Made by a program: the position numbers and the translations under genes. This document shows, piece after piece, positions 32,557 through 41,120 of a stretch of 64,000 bases of DNA (its first letter is position 1; each line of letters opens with the position of its first letter). The notes below the pieces were generated by a model, which made no database searches, was not told the origin of the DNA, and saw only the letters and a program-made list of their open reading frames with translations. The DNA comes from CAIQJJ01 sp049325275 (lineage in GTDB: Bacteria > Chloroflexota > Anaerolineae > Anaerolineales > UBA4823): the NCBI GenBank assembly GCA_049325275.1, contig JBMOLU010000075.1, positions 62,001 through 126,000 on the forward strand, given 5' to 3'.

Positions 32557-34587
32557 TCAGGAGCCGGCGAAGCGCCTGAAGTATTCGCTGCACACCGTAC
32601 ACCACTGGCGGGCGTTTTCGAGCTGCTGCGCCAGGCGCTGGCTGACGTGGGCGTGACGCTGTGGATCGATCTGGCCCGACAGCGTCTGCCAGGTGCGCTG
32701 CATTTCTTCGACAAACGCCACCCCGCTCCGGTAGCGCTGCTGCATTTCCTCCCACAGTGTTTTGCCCGACGCCATACGGTGATGCCAGGGGGCGTGGTGG
32801 AACCAGAGCAGGTACTTCTCGGGACAGGTGCGGATATCGTCGAACTGCTCGCACAGCGGGCTGTGATATTGGCCGGTGGCGTTGCTGCCGCGGCTGCTGC
32901 GGTCGAAACCAATTCCTTGCGAGTCGGCGCGGTGGTAGTAGACGTTGTTCCAGTCTTTGCGCGGTGCGCTGTCGAAGCCCGGATCAGGCCCGTAGTGGTG
33001 CCCTTCTTGCATCAAGTGGTGCAGGCCGAGCGGGGTCATGTAGTCGATGCAGGCCGGCCACGAGGCAAGCATCAGCGTTTTGAGCGTTTCGACCACGCCC
33101 GCCTGGTTCGACCAGGTCATGCGAATCCACTCTTCGGCGATGTCGGCGGCGCTGGCCTGGTGATCCCAGGCCAGACGCCCGTAGGCGTACCAGTTGGCTT
33201 GCGAGAAATGGTGGCCGCACCAGTTGCGATCGGAGCCGGTGTTGGCGACGGCGACCACGCAGGAGCGATCGTGACCGTGCAGCGAGCCATCGATCACCCG
33301 GGCGACGGTCGAGCCGGCGCCCCGGCAGTAGGTATCCGCCTCGAGCACCTCTTGCCACATTTCACCCAGGTACACCAGGTGAATCGACTGGCCGAAGTAT
33401 TCTTGCGTGACTTGTAATTCGAGGGCCAATGGGGTCTGTTCGAGTGCCCCAAACAGCGGGTGGAAAGGTTCACGCGGTTGGTAATCGATGGCCCCATTCT
33501 TGGTCAGCACCATCACGTTCTCGTCGAACTGTCTATCCAGTGGAACGAATTCTTTGTAGGCGCACTTGGCCCGGTCATCGTCGACGCGCGTATCGTAAAC
33601 GAACGCCCGCCACAGCAACGTGCCGCCGTAGGGCCGCAAGGCCCCGGCGAGCAGGTTGGCGCCGTCGTGGTGGTTGGCGCCGTAATCCTGCGGGCCGGGC
33701 TGGCCTTCCGAGTTGGCCTTGACCTGGAAGCCGCCGAAATCGGGGATCAACCGGTAAATTTCGGCCACTTTTTGCTGCCACCAGGCTGCTACCGCCGGGT
33801 GCCGCGGGTCGGCAGTGTGCAACCCGCCCAACTGGATCGGCGCAGAGAAGACCGGCGACAGGTAGATGTGGATGCCGTAAGGCCGGAATACGTCGGCCAG
33901 TGCGGCGGCCTTTTGGAGGTATTCACCGGTCAGGCTTTTGGGATTGGCGTTGACATTGTTCAGGTTGCAGCCGTTGATGCCGATGGAGGCGCATGCACGG
34001 GCGTAGTCTTGGTAGCGCGGGTCGATTTTTCCCGGCAGCTCATCCCAGCGCCACAGCGATTTTCCGGCGTAGCCGCGTTCGATCGACCCGTCCAGGTTGT
34101 CCCAGTGGCCGAGGATGCGCAGCTTGATTTTCGGGCTGCTGGCGACGGTGAGCCTGTCGATGTCTTGCCAGGTTTGCAGCAGGCGCAGCAGGTGAAAAGC
34201 CCCGGTGAGCGTGGCGATGGGGGTGCTGCCGGCAACGACGGTGTGGCCGTGTGCTTTTTCTGCGTGTAGCCAGTAGGTTTCGCTGCCCGGCGGCGTGTCG
34301 GCCGCTGTGGGAACGGTGATTCCGACTCGCCGGCATTCGCCAAGCGTGCCGACGATAAGCGCACTGCCGGACGGTATGTCATTCACGATGGGTATCTTGC
34401 AGTCGAGCAGTACCGGCAGGGCGCGCGCCAATTCTTGGCGGGTGACGTCGATGGTCGCGCCTTCGCCAAGCACGGCGATGCTGCCGATGGCCTGCCGGTA
34501 CTGTGCCAGGCGTTCGGCGTCTTCGACGCGGCGGTAGCGCAGCCACAGTTCGTAACCGTCTTCTTCTTGGAGAGGGTGCGTGTGCAT
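32557..34587 (-). CDS. Alpha-glucuronidase, GH67
   Basis: 676 residues from ATG 34587, which is preceded by GGAGG; an in-frame ATG at 34635 overlaps the upstream gene. The N-terminal domain with YELWLRYRRVED is followed by the catalytic barrel: LRILGHWDNLDGSIERGYAGKSLW is the classic GH67 signature, followed by INGCNLNNVNAN, FGGFQVKANSEGQPGPQDYGR-like (the acid is Glu in ANSEGQPG), and LEADTYCRGAGSTVARVIDG. The C-terminal part contains HHLMQEGHHYGP, also typical. GH67 removes 4-O-methyl-glucuronic acid from xylo-oligosaccharide ends. No signal peptide, so it probably acts on imported oligosaccharides. Downstream member of a unit with 34619 and 35138. Confidence 0.95.
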   Translation of the reverse strand: MHTHPLQEEDGYELWLRYRRVEDAERLAQYRQAIGSIAVLGEGATIDVTRQELARALPVLLDCKIPIVNDIPSGSALIVGTLGECRRVGITVPTAADTPPGSETYWLHAEKAHGHTVVAGSTPIATLTGAFHLLRLLQTWQDIDRLTVASSPKIKLRILGHWDNLDGSIERGYAGKSLWRWDELPGKIDPRYQDYARACASIGINGCNLNNVNANPKSLTGEYLQKAAALADVFRPYGIHIYLSPVFSAPIQLGGLHTADPRHPAVAAWWQQKVAEIYRLIPDFGGFQVKANSEGQPGPQDYGANHHDGANLLAGALRPYGGTLLWRAFVYDTRVDDDRAKCAYKEFVPLDRQFDENVMVLTKNGAIDYQPREPFHPLFGALEQTPLALELQVTQEYFGQSIHLVYLGEMWQEVLEADTYCRGAGSTVARVIDGSLHGHDRSCVVAVANTGSDRNWCGHHFSQANWYAYGRLAWDHQASAADIAEEWIRMTWSNQAGVVETLKTLMLASWPACIDYMTPLGLHHLMQEGHHYGPDPGFDSAPRKDWNNVYYHRADSQGIGFDRSSRGSNATGQYHSPLCEQFDDIRTCPEKYLLWFHHAPWHHRMASGKTLWEEMQQRYRSGVAFVEEMQRTWQTLSGQIDPQRHAHVSQRLAQQLENARQWCTVCSEYFRRFAGS

Positions 34588-34618
34588 GGGACCAGCCTCC
34601 TGCGGGGTGTTGGTCGTT

Positions 34619-35134
34619 TCAGGATTCGCTTTCATTCGCTTGGTAGCCGTCTTCGTCCAACGCTTTTTCTGCGAAGAATCCTGCCTGCTCGGCCACCAGC
34701 ATCAAGTACTTGCAGTTGGCCTTGCTGGGGGCGTATGCGCCGGTTTCCCATTCGCTGATCGTTTGCTGCCGCATGCCCAGGGCTTCGGCAAAACGCGCCT
34801 GGTTCATCCCCATGTGTTCGCGCAAGGCTTTGATCAGGCTGCCGTCCCAGAGTACGATGTCGCCATCGCGCCGGATGCTGTACCGGCGGGGCGGCCTGGT
34901 GAATGTGATCTCGCCCCGTTCCAGGTCCGTTTCCGTTACCTTGTAGCCGGCCTCCACCCAGGCGGCTGCTTGTAGGGCCTGCCGCCGGTTGCCCCACCAG
35001 TCGCGGCGGCGGCGCGCCGAGATGGGCAGGGGTTCGCGCAGCAAGTCCTCGATTTCCGTCAGGCGCAGCGTAACCTCGTCCTGGCTACAGGTGGAGAGAT
35101 ATTCGAAGAGGGCACGGTACTTGCCGAATTTCAT
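34619..35134 (-). CDS. DUF7662 plus XRE helix-turn-helix regulator
   Basis: 171 residues. The first about 80 residues match the small domain now called DUF7662: KYRALFEYLSTCSQDEVTLR, PLPISARRRRDWWGN, AAAWVEAGYKVTETDLERGEITFTR. The C-terminal half is an HTH_3/XRE DNA-binding domain: IKALREHMGMNQARFAEALGMRQQTISEWETG, then KYLMLVAEQAGF. DUF7662 is common in proteins linked to restriction or toxin systems, though its role is not known to me. It begins 3 bases after the stop of the 35138 gene and precedes the GH67 gene, so it may regulate its own operon. Confidence 0.8.
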   Translation of the reverse strand: MKFGKYRALFEYLSTCSQDEVTLRLTEIEDLLREPLPISARRRRDWWGNRRQALQAAAWVEAGYKVTETDLERGEITFTRPPRRYSIRRDGDIVLWDGSLIKALREHMGMNQARFAEALGMRQQTISEWETGAYAPSKANCKYLMLVAEQAGFFAEKALDEDGYQANESES

Positions 35135-35137
35135 CGT

Positions 35138-35536
35138 TTACACCCGTTCGATGGTCACTTTGGTAGGAGTAACGATCATTTCCCAGTAGCCCGTATCGCC
35201 CAGTTTGTAGACTATGCGGGTTTGTTCCGGCTGGCGTTCGGTTTCGATCATTTCGATGGGGCGTTTGAAAGCGAAGGTGATCAACGCTTCATCCCATTCT
35301 CCCTGCTGTTCGGGGTCGAAATTCTCCGGCGGTTCGTGGATCCGCTCGATCGCCGTTTCGTCGAGCAGCAGGCGCAGGATGGCCTCCGGCGCATCGGCCG
35401 CCCACAGCAGGCTGGCGGTGGCCTGCTCTTCCAGTTCGACGGCTTTTTCTTCGGGGGTCAGGTCCCACTGGACGGGTGACCAGATGGTGGGGAGTTCGTC
35501 AACGTGCAAGGTTTCAGGGTCGATGATACCGGGCAT
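35138..35536 (-). CDS. Acidic hypothetical protein paired with the DUF7662-XRE regulator
   Basis: 132 residues from ATG 35536 (GGAGG upstream). The sequence is rich in Glu and Asp (LTPEEKAVELEEQATASLL, EPPENFDPEQQGEWDEALITF) and ends in a beta-rich segment RIVYKLGDTGYWEMIVTPTKVTIERV. There is no signal peptide or membrane segment, and I do not recognise a family. Its stop is 3 bases before the start of the DUF7662-XRE gene, so the two are almost certainly co-translated and may interact. Confidence 0.7.
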   Translation of the reverse strand: MPGIIDPETLHVDELPTIWSPVQWDLTPEEKAVELEEQATASLLWAADAPEAILRLLLDETAIERIHEPPENFDPEQQGEWDEALITFAFKRPIEMIETERQPEQTRIVYKLGDTGYWEMIVTPTKVTIERV

Positions 35537-35553
35537 GGTTCCTCCGTGATTCT

Positions 35554-36369
35554 TCAATGGATGTTTTGCTGCATCCATGCCAACACGGCCTGGTTGAAAC
35601 GTTCGGGTTGTTCCAGGTTGGGCAGGTGGGCCGCGTTGGGAATGCAGATCAGTTGCGCGTGGGGGATGGCCTCGCACATGGCTTCAGCCTCTTCGCGTGA
35701 TGCGAATGGATCGTCGTCGCCGCGCAGGATCAGCGTGGGGACCTGGATCGTCGGCAGTGTCGGTGTGGAATCGGGGCGTTCGCGCATGCCCATCAGCGCG
35801 CCGACGATGCCCGGCACCGACGCCTCTTGCATGATCGCCTTTACTTTGGATACCGTTTCAGGGTTGGATGCCTGTGTGGCCGCCGAGAGCATCTTGGGCA
35901 GCATGGCGCGGGCAATCGCTTCGGGGCCTTCCTTTTCGGCCAGGGCGGCCGCTTTCAGGCGGTTTGCGGCAGCGTCGGCGGAATCAGGCTGGGCGCGGGT
36001 TGCGGCCAGGATCAGCCCACGCAGGCGTTGCGGGTACCTGCGGGAAAAGGCGAAGGCAATATACCCCCCCATGGAAAGGCCGCAGACCGTAACCGGATCG
36101 CCGATTTGCAGGTGATCGAGCAGAGCGGCGCAGTCGTCTGCCAGCAAGTCCATCGGGTAAGGGCCTGGCGCCGGATCGGAATCGCCAAACCCGCGCAGAT
36201 CGGGCGCAAGAATGCGATATTGCGCGCACAGCCCGGTGAGTTGCGGCCGCCACATCTTGCGCCCCAGGGGATAGCCGTGAATGCACAGGATCGTGCTCCG
36301 GGCATCTGCCGGCTCGCTCGGCCCTTGATCGTCGTAGTACAGGGTGATATTGTCACGTGTGAATTTCAT
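35554..36369 (-). CDS. Alpha/beta-hydrolase fold protein
   Basis: 271 residues from ATG 36369. Motifs in order: the oxyanion HG region ILCIHGYPLGRKMWRPQ, the LAPDLRGFGDSD strand, the nucleophile elbow CGLSMGGYIA (Ser near residue 98), the acid in LILRGDDDPF and the catalytic His in PNAAHLPNLEQPERF. This is close to the esterase/haloperoxidase/3-oxoadipate-enol-lactonase branch; the exact substrate cannot be read. It is upstream of and separated by 17 bases from the acidic-protein gene, likely in the same transcription unit. Confidence 0.92.
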   Translation of the reverse strand: MKFTRDNITLYYDDQGPSEPADARSTILCIHGYPLGRKMWRPQLTGLCAQYRILAPDLRGFGDSDPAPGPYPMDLLADDCAALLDHLQIGDPVTVCGLSMGGYIAFAFSRRYPQRLRGLILAATRAQPDSADAAANRLKAAALAEKEGPEAIARAMLPKMLSAATQASNPETVSKVKAIMQEASVPGIVGALMGMRERPDSTPTLPTIQVPTLILRGDDDPFASREEAEAMCEAIPHAQLICIPNAAHLPNLEQPERFNQAVLAWMQQNIH

Positions 36370-36489
36370 GGTTTTTGCGGATTTCCTTCTATCGCTTATC
36401 CGTGGTTCTTTTTTACAGCATTTGTAACGTTCCGTCAATCATATCGGGGCCACAGGTGGCTTTTCTTCAAGCGGCCGGGTGCCTGGGCG

Positions 36490-37281
36490 CTACAACAATC
36501 CCCAACGTTCGCGCACGCGTCTTTCGAGCACGCGGAAAATAAGTTGGTCGCTGAGCAACCCCAGCACGACGATCACCAGCATGACCGCCATCACCTGTGC
36601 CATGTCGTTTAGCTCGCGGCCCATCATCAACAAGTTGCCCAACCCAGGCAGGGTGTAGAGCAGCTCGCCGGCCATCAGCGAACGCCAGGCAAAGGACCAG
36701 CCCAGTTTCATGCCGGTGACGATGGATGGCAGCGCGGCCGGGATGACGACGGAGAGGTACAGGCGCCAGCCGCGTGCCCCCAGGTTGCGCGCCGCCTGTA
36801 CGTAAATGGGCGCTGTGTTGCGAATGCCGTCTTCGGTGGACTGGGCGATGGAGAAAACGGCGCCCATGACCACCACAAACAAAATGGCACGTGGGTTCAG
36901 GCCAAACCACAAGAGCGCCAGGGGCAGCCAGCAGATGCTGGGAAGCGTTTGCAGGCCCATCACCATCAGCCCAAAGGTGTTCTTGATCCAGCGCAGTTGG
37001 GCCATCAGCAGGCCCAGGCTGAGGCCAACGATCAATGCCAGGCCGTACCCTTGCAACAAGCGCCACAGGCTGCTGCGTATGCCGATCAAAAAGGTGTGGT
37101 TGCCAAACCCCCTTACCAACGAGGCCGCCACCTCGGATGGCGCCGGGAAAACATATTCAGGCCACAGTCGAAGCCGGAAAAGCGTTTCCCACAACAGGAT
37201 CAGGGCGCTGAAGAAAAGCAGGCGCCCCAGCCAGAGGCGTGCACCTTTTGACGACAGAGCCGGGCTAATCGACGGGGACAT
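36490..37281 (-). CDS. SsuC/TauC-type ABC importer permease
   Basis: 263 residues with about six membrane segments. The BPD_transp_1 domain has ETLFRLRLWPEYVFPAPSEV at the entrance and the EAA loop AARNLGARGWRLYLSVVIPAALPSIVTGMKLGW, which contacts the ATPase. The family imports sulfonates, taurine, nitrate or thiamine precursors (HMP). It starts inside the end of the ATPase gene (17-base overlap). No substrate-binding protein gene is adjacent, which leaves the substrate open. Confidence 0.93.
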   Translation of the reverse strand: MSPSISPALSSKGARLWLGRLLFFSALILLWETLFRLRLWPEYVFPAPSEVAASLVRGFGNHTFLIGIRSSLWRLLQGYGLALIVGLSLGLLMAQLRWIKNTFGLMVMGLQTLPSICWLPLALLWFGLNPRAILFVVVMGAVFSIAQSTEDGIRNTAPIYVQAARNLGARGWRLYLSVVIPAALPSIVTGMKLGWSFAWRSLMAGELLYTLPGLGNLLMMGRELNDMAQVMAVMLVIVVLGLLSDQLIFRVLERRVRERWGLL

Positions 37282-38035
37282 GGTGGATTTCTTCCTTGAG
37301 CTTCAAATCAGCGGCAACCTGCTGGGCGATTTGAATGGTGGCGACTTCGTCGATCTGACGCGGGCGCGGCAGTTGAATGCGGTGTTCGGCAACGATACGC
37401 CCCGGGTGTGGAGACATCACGATAACCCGGTCGCCGAGCACGACCGCCTCGCGCACGTTGTGGGTCACGAAGACGATCGTTTTCTCGGTTTGCAGCCAGA
37501 TTTCCTGGAGCTCGGTGTGCAGCAAGTCCCGTGTGATGGCATCGAGGGCCCCGAAAGGCTCGTCGAGGAGCAGGACTTCAGGCTCTACGGCCAGGGCGCG
37601 TGCCAGGGCTACCCGCTGGCGCATGCCGCCCGAGAGTTCGTGTACCCAGGCGCGCCCGAACTGTTCCAGGTGGACCATTTTTAGCAGCCGGGCAGTCACC
37701 TGGCGGCGTTTTTCCCGTGCGACACCCTTCATCCGCAGGCCAAATTCGATATTGGCCTGCACGTTCAGCCAGGGGAACAAGGCGGTTTCCTGAAAGATCA
37801 TCACCCGGCTGGGATCGGCGCCACGGACCGGCTGGCCGTCGGCGTATACTTCGCCGCTGCTGGGTGCTTCCAGGCCTGCGATAATCTTGAGCAGTGTGCT
37901 CTTCCCGCAGCCCGAAGGCCCGATCAGGCAGACAAACTCCCCCTTGGATACGATCAGATCGGTCGATTCGAGCGCGACCAACGTCTTGCCGTGTGCGCCA
38001 AACGACTTGCCGATGCCGCGTACTTCCAGCTTCAT
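37265..38035 (-). CDS. SsuB/TauB-type ABC importer ATPase
   Basis: 256 residues: Walker A GPSGCGKST, Q-loop VMIFQETALFPWLNV, signature LSGGMRQRVALAR, Walker B VLLLDEPFGALD and H-loop VFVTHNVREAV. The sequence FQETALFPW is typical of the nitrate/sulfonate/taurine branch. First gene of a two-gene unit with the permease. The usual third member, a lipoprotein or periplasmic NMT1-like binding protein, is missing from the window on both sides. Confidence 0.93.
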   Translation of the reverse strand: MKLEVRGIGKSFGAHGKTLVALESTDLIVSKGEFVCLIGPSGCGKSTLLKIIAGLEAPSSGEVYADGQPVRGADPSRVMIFQETALFPWLNVQANIEFGLRMKGVAREKRRQVTARLLKMVHLEQFGRAWVHELSGGMRQRVALARALAVEPEVLLLDEPFGALDAITRDLLHTELQEIWLQTEKTIVFVTHNVREAVVLGDRVIVMSPHPGRIVAEHRIQLPRPRQIDEVATIQIAQQVAADLKLKEEIHHVPVD

Positions 38036-38221
38036 ATTGTCTCCAGGGGGGTGGGTTGGCTCATGGGTCGCTCCTTGTCGCCATTTCGGCGGCCCGATGG
38101 CCTTGTGGGATGCGATCGGGTTCGTTGGTGTTGAAGCCGATGCGAATTATAATTGACTTGGTACCTGTTTTTGGTGTGTACTTGTATAATAATTGTGTCG
38201 CTTCAAAAGGAGAATGCACCG

Positions 38222-38773
38222 ATGAAATGCCCCGTTTGCCGCATCGACAGCCTCGAACCCTGTACACTGGTCGACGATTTGGGTGCTCACCGTTGCCGGC
38301 AGTGTTCTGGGACGTGGGTACCCTCGCTGAACTATTTTGCCTGGTTGCGCCGCCGAGATATTTCGTCTCCAGACAAAGCCCCCGGCGGCGAGCGCTTGCC
38401 CGCCTGGGACACGCAGCAGGCTAAAATCTGCCCAGATTGTGGTCACGTTTTGGCCCGTTACAAGGTCTGGCCGCACGTCGAATTTTTTATCGATCACTGC
38501 GGGCACTGCAATGGGACATGGTTCGATCGAAACGAGTGGCAGGTTCTCGAAGCGCACAATCTGCACGATAACTTGAACGAAGTGTTCACCGGCCCCTGGC
38601 AGCGCCGGCTGAAGGAAGAAGAAGCCCGCCAGGTGTTGGAAGTCGTTTACGCAGCCCGTTTTGGTGAAGCAGACTATGCCCGTGTCCGGGATGTGCGGGC
38701 CTGGTTGCAGTCGCATCCGCAAAGCGCCATGTTGCTGGCTTACCTGTCGGCCAAGGACCCTTATAAATTCTGA
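38222..38773 (+). CDS. zf-TFIIB-type zinc-ribbon protein
   Basis: 183 residues from ATG 38222 after AAAAGGAG. Two CxxC pairs at the N-terminus (MKCPVC, HRCRQCSGTW) form a zf-TFIIB-type ribbon, and a second set follows (KICPDCGHVL, DHCGHCNGTWFDRNEW), giving two zinc modules, the latter with the family signature C-x-x-C-x-G-x-W-x-D. The rest is helical. Such small zinc proteins are of unknown function. It overlaps the following peptidase gene by one base (TGATG), so the two are coupled. A TATAAT at 38185 lies upstream. Confidence 0.85.
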   Translation: MKCPVCRIDSLEPCTLVDDLGAHRCRQCSGTWVPSLNYFAWLRRRDISSPDKAPGGERLPAWDTQQAKICPDCGHVLARYKVWPHVEFFIDHCGHCNGTWFDRNEWQVLEAHNLHDNLNEVFTGPWQRRLKEEEARQVLEVVYAARFGEADYARVRDVRAWLQSHPQSAMLLAYLSAKDPYKF

Positions 38774-40605
38774 TGAACGAACTCAATCGAGCCGCCGATG
38801 CCCTGCGCGCCGGGCAGAAAGCCAAAGCGCAGAAGCTTTTGAACGCCCTGCTCAAGTCCGAGCCGTCCAACGCTCAGGCCTGGTACCTGTTGAGCCACGC
38901 GGTGGATGAGCGCAGCCAGCAGATCTCTGCCCTGAAGCGCACGCTGCGCCTGAGCCCCGGGCACCCGCAGGCGCGCGCCCGGCTGGCCAAGCTGACCGGC
39001 AGTTCGGGCAGCGCTGCCGGGCCGGCCGCACCATCCAGGCCGGCGGCTTCTTCGGCGCCCGGTTGGGTGGATTCTCTCCGTCCGCCAGCCCGTTCACCGG
39101 ATGGCTATTCAGACATCTATTCATACCGTACCGAATACGATAACATCAAGCCTGAAGGGCCAAACAAGGCGCTCGTTTTGGGTGGTGTGGCCGTAATTTT
39201 GCTGATCTTTTGCCTGGCCGCGGTGGGTTTCTGGTGGATCGCTACCTGGCAGCCGTCGTCACGCGTGGCGGCAGCCTCTCCCTCGCCGACGGCAACCGAA
39301 GCTCCGCTGCTGACTCTGCCGCCCACCTGGACGGCGACCTTTGCCGCCACCTCCACGCCGACATCCACGCGTACGCCCACGCCGGTGCCCTCCGAAACCG
39401 GTTTCCCTACCCCGGCCCCTCCCGGCCCGACGGCGCTCTATTACATGCAGGTCTTGGAAGCGCAGGTGATGGATATACGCGGTCTTGGCCGGATGGTCGA
39501 GGTGCCCCGTTACGTGACCAACCGCGCTGCCTATCTTTCCCAGACCGGCGCGCAAGAAGCGGATGGCGGGCAGACGCTTCAACTGCTTCAAATGGAGTGG
39601 GCCTACAAAGCGCTTGGCATCCTGACACCCGATTTCGATTTGTTGGACTATAACGAAAAGGTAGGCGCCAGCGGCGCGGCTGCCGTGTACGTGCCCGAAG
39701 ACAAGTCGATTTACGTTTTTGGCTTGCAGTTTACGGGAGCGGAAGCCTGGTTTTACGTCCACGAATACGATCACGCCCTGGTCGATCAGAATTTCGACTT
39801 GAGCAGCCTCGGAGTGTACCCACAGTGCATGTGGGATTCGCAACGCTGCATGGCCATCCGGGCGCTCGTGGAGGGGGATGCGACCTTGCTGATGTACCTG
39901 TGGCTCGAGGAGAATGCCGGGTATCAGGAATACCGCGATCTGTTTTACTACGTACCGCCGTCCTCGCTCTCGCCGGGGCAGAAACAACCACCGGGTTTCG
40001 TACCGATGTTCAACTTCCCTTACATCCAGGGGTTGGATTTTGTCAACTACCTGCACAAACGCGGCGGTTGGAAGCTGGTCAACCAGGCTTACCAAAACTT
40101 GCCGGCCAGCACCGAACAGATCCTCCACCCTCAAAAATACATGGCTGGCGAGCAGCCGGTCGGCGTTACCGATCCCGATTTCCAGGGTGTTTTGGGCGCC
40201 GACTACATTCTGGTCAACAGCGACAGCCTGGGAGAATGGGAAACGCATGTCATGTTGGCGTATGGAGTCGACCCCTTGGCACAAATCGATGCGGAAACGG
40301 CGCTGGCAGCGGCGCAGGGCTGGGGCGGCGATCACTACCAGGTGTATCGCAACTTCGATACCGGCCAGACGGTGATGTCGGCCCATTGGGCCTGGGATAC
40401 CCAATATGACGCCACCCAGTTTGCACAGGCGATGGAAAACTACCAGGCAGGGCGCTTCAACGCCGGGGCGCTCGATCTCGGCCGGGGAACGTGCCGCATG
40501 GTGATCGGGCAGGTGAGTTGTGTGCTTACGTACGAGCGCGAGACTGTCTGGTTGCTGGCTCCCAATGAGGACACGATGCGGGCTATCATGGGGCTGTATC
40601 CGTAA
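38773..40605 (+). CDS. TPR membrane protein with an extracellular HExxH metallopeptidase-like domain
   Basis: 610 residues. Residues 1-75 are TPR-like (ADALRAGQKAKAQKLLNALL, AWYLLSHAVDE) and cytosolic. A single membrane helix (LVLGGVAVILLIFCLAAVGFWWIA, about 135-160) follows, then a Thr/Pro linker (TPTSTRTPTPVPSET). The outer domain carries FYVHEYDHALVDQNFDL at about 330, whose HEYDH is a zinc HExxH motif, and a downstream Glu in RALVEGDATLLMYLWLE that fits the third ligand of gluzincin proteases. I do not know a named family. Membrane topology and the motif suggest a surface protease or maturation factor; activity is unproven. Confidence 0.8.
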   Translation: MNELNRAADALRAGQKAKAQKLLNALLKSEPSNAQAWYLLSHAVDERSQQISALKRTLRLSPGHPQARARLAKLTGSSGSAAGPAAPSRPAASSAPGWVDSLRPPARSPDGYSDIYSYRTEYDNIKPEGPNKALVLGGVAVILLIFCLAAVGFWWIATWQPSSRVAAASPSPTATEAPLLTLPPTWTATFAATSTPTSTRTPTPVPSETGFPTPAPPGPTALYYMQVLEAQVMDIRGLGRMVEVPRYVTNRAAYLSQTGAQEADGGQTLQLLQMEWAYKALGILTPDFDLLDYNEKVGASGAAAVYVPEDKSIYVFGLQFTGAEAWFYVHEYDHALVDQNFDLSSLGVYPQCMWDSQRCMAIRALVEGDATLLMYLWLEENAGYQEYRDLFYYVPPSSLSPGQKQPPGFVPMFNFPYIQGLDFVNYLHKRGGWKLVNQAYQNLPASTEQILHPQKYMAGEQPVGVTDPDFQGVLGADYILVNSDSLGEWETHVMLAYGVDPLAQIDAETALAAAQGWGGDHYQVYRNFDTGQTVMSAHWAWDTQYDATQFAQAMENYQAGRFNAGALDLGRGTCRMVIGQVSCVLTYERETVWLLAPNEDTMRAIMGLYP

Positions 40606-40684
40606 GGCGAGTGTTTCGACGGACACCGTCGGCCTCGGCATATCTACCGTAACGACTCCGTGGCAGACCGCCTGTTATCAAATA

Positions 40685-40706
40685 GGCCTCTCCCGTTTTC
40701 AACGAG
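40685..40706 (-). repeat. Short hairpin repeat, CTCGTT-GAA-AACGGG-AGAGGCC
   Basis: On the minus strand this has the same GAAAACGGGAGAG core as the element at 21815. It lies between the peptidase and DsrE genes, which converge here. Confidence 0.5.
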
Positions 40707-40751
40707 ATGGATACCCATATCTGGATATTTCCCGCCAAAGGCGGAAGAGCA

Positions 40752-41102
40752 TCAAATAGAAATGACTTTTGCGGCGCGCTGCTGGGCCTCGATGATGTCG
40801 GTCATGCCGCCAACAATGCCCACCTGCACCTGATCGGCCAGGTTAAAGTAGTTCAGGCACGTCGCGCACAGCAGCAGGTGAACGCCCTTTTGTTGCAACG
40901 ATTTCAACGTTTCCAGGACGGGAGAGCCGGTGACGGTGAGCTTGACCCCGTCCGCGTAGAAGCAAACGGCAGCCGGTAGGATGTCATTTTCGTCCAGCAG
41001 CTTGAAGTAGGTCTGGATCAGTTTTTGCTGCAAGGCAGCTTCGGCCTCTCCCATGCCGTTGCGGGTAATGAAGATAACGGTTTGCGAGTCGGGAATGGAC
41101 AT
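40752..41102 (-). CDS. DsrE/DsrF-like (YedF C-terminal type) small protein
   Basis: 116 residues. DsrE-fold features: VIFITRNGMGEAEAALQQKLIQTYFKLL, AAVCFYADGVKLTVTGSP, and the cysteine pair in LLLCATCLNYFNLADQVQVG, followed by GGMTDIIEAQ. The C-A-T-C-L-N-Y-F segment matches the protein that accompanies or is fused to SirA-like domains in YedF. Known relatives carry sulfur or selenium in sulfur-relay reactions, and the cysteines are consistent with that. No SirA or selD gene is nearby, so the role remains open. Confidence 0.85.
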   Translation of the reverse strand: MSIPDSQTVIFITRNGMGEAEAALQQKLIQTYFKLLDENDILPAAVCFYADGVKLTVTGSPVLETLKSLQQKGVHLLLCATCLNYFNLADQVQVGIVGGMTDIIEAQQRAAKVISI

Positions 41103-41120
41103 TGGCGTTTCCTCAGTAAA

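Noticed and set aside
34619..35536. Calling the DUF7662-XRE pair a toxin-antitoxin module
   Set aside because: Neither protein shows toxin motifs, so only the co-operonic arrangement is reported.
39259..40641. A 460-codon open frame antisense to the TPR-metallopeptidase gene
   Set aside because: No motif, no ribosome site, and the plus-strand gene has clear TPR, membrane and HExxH features.
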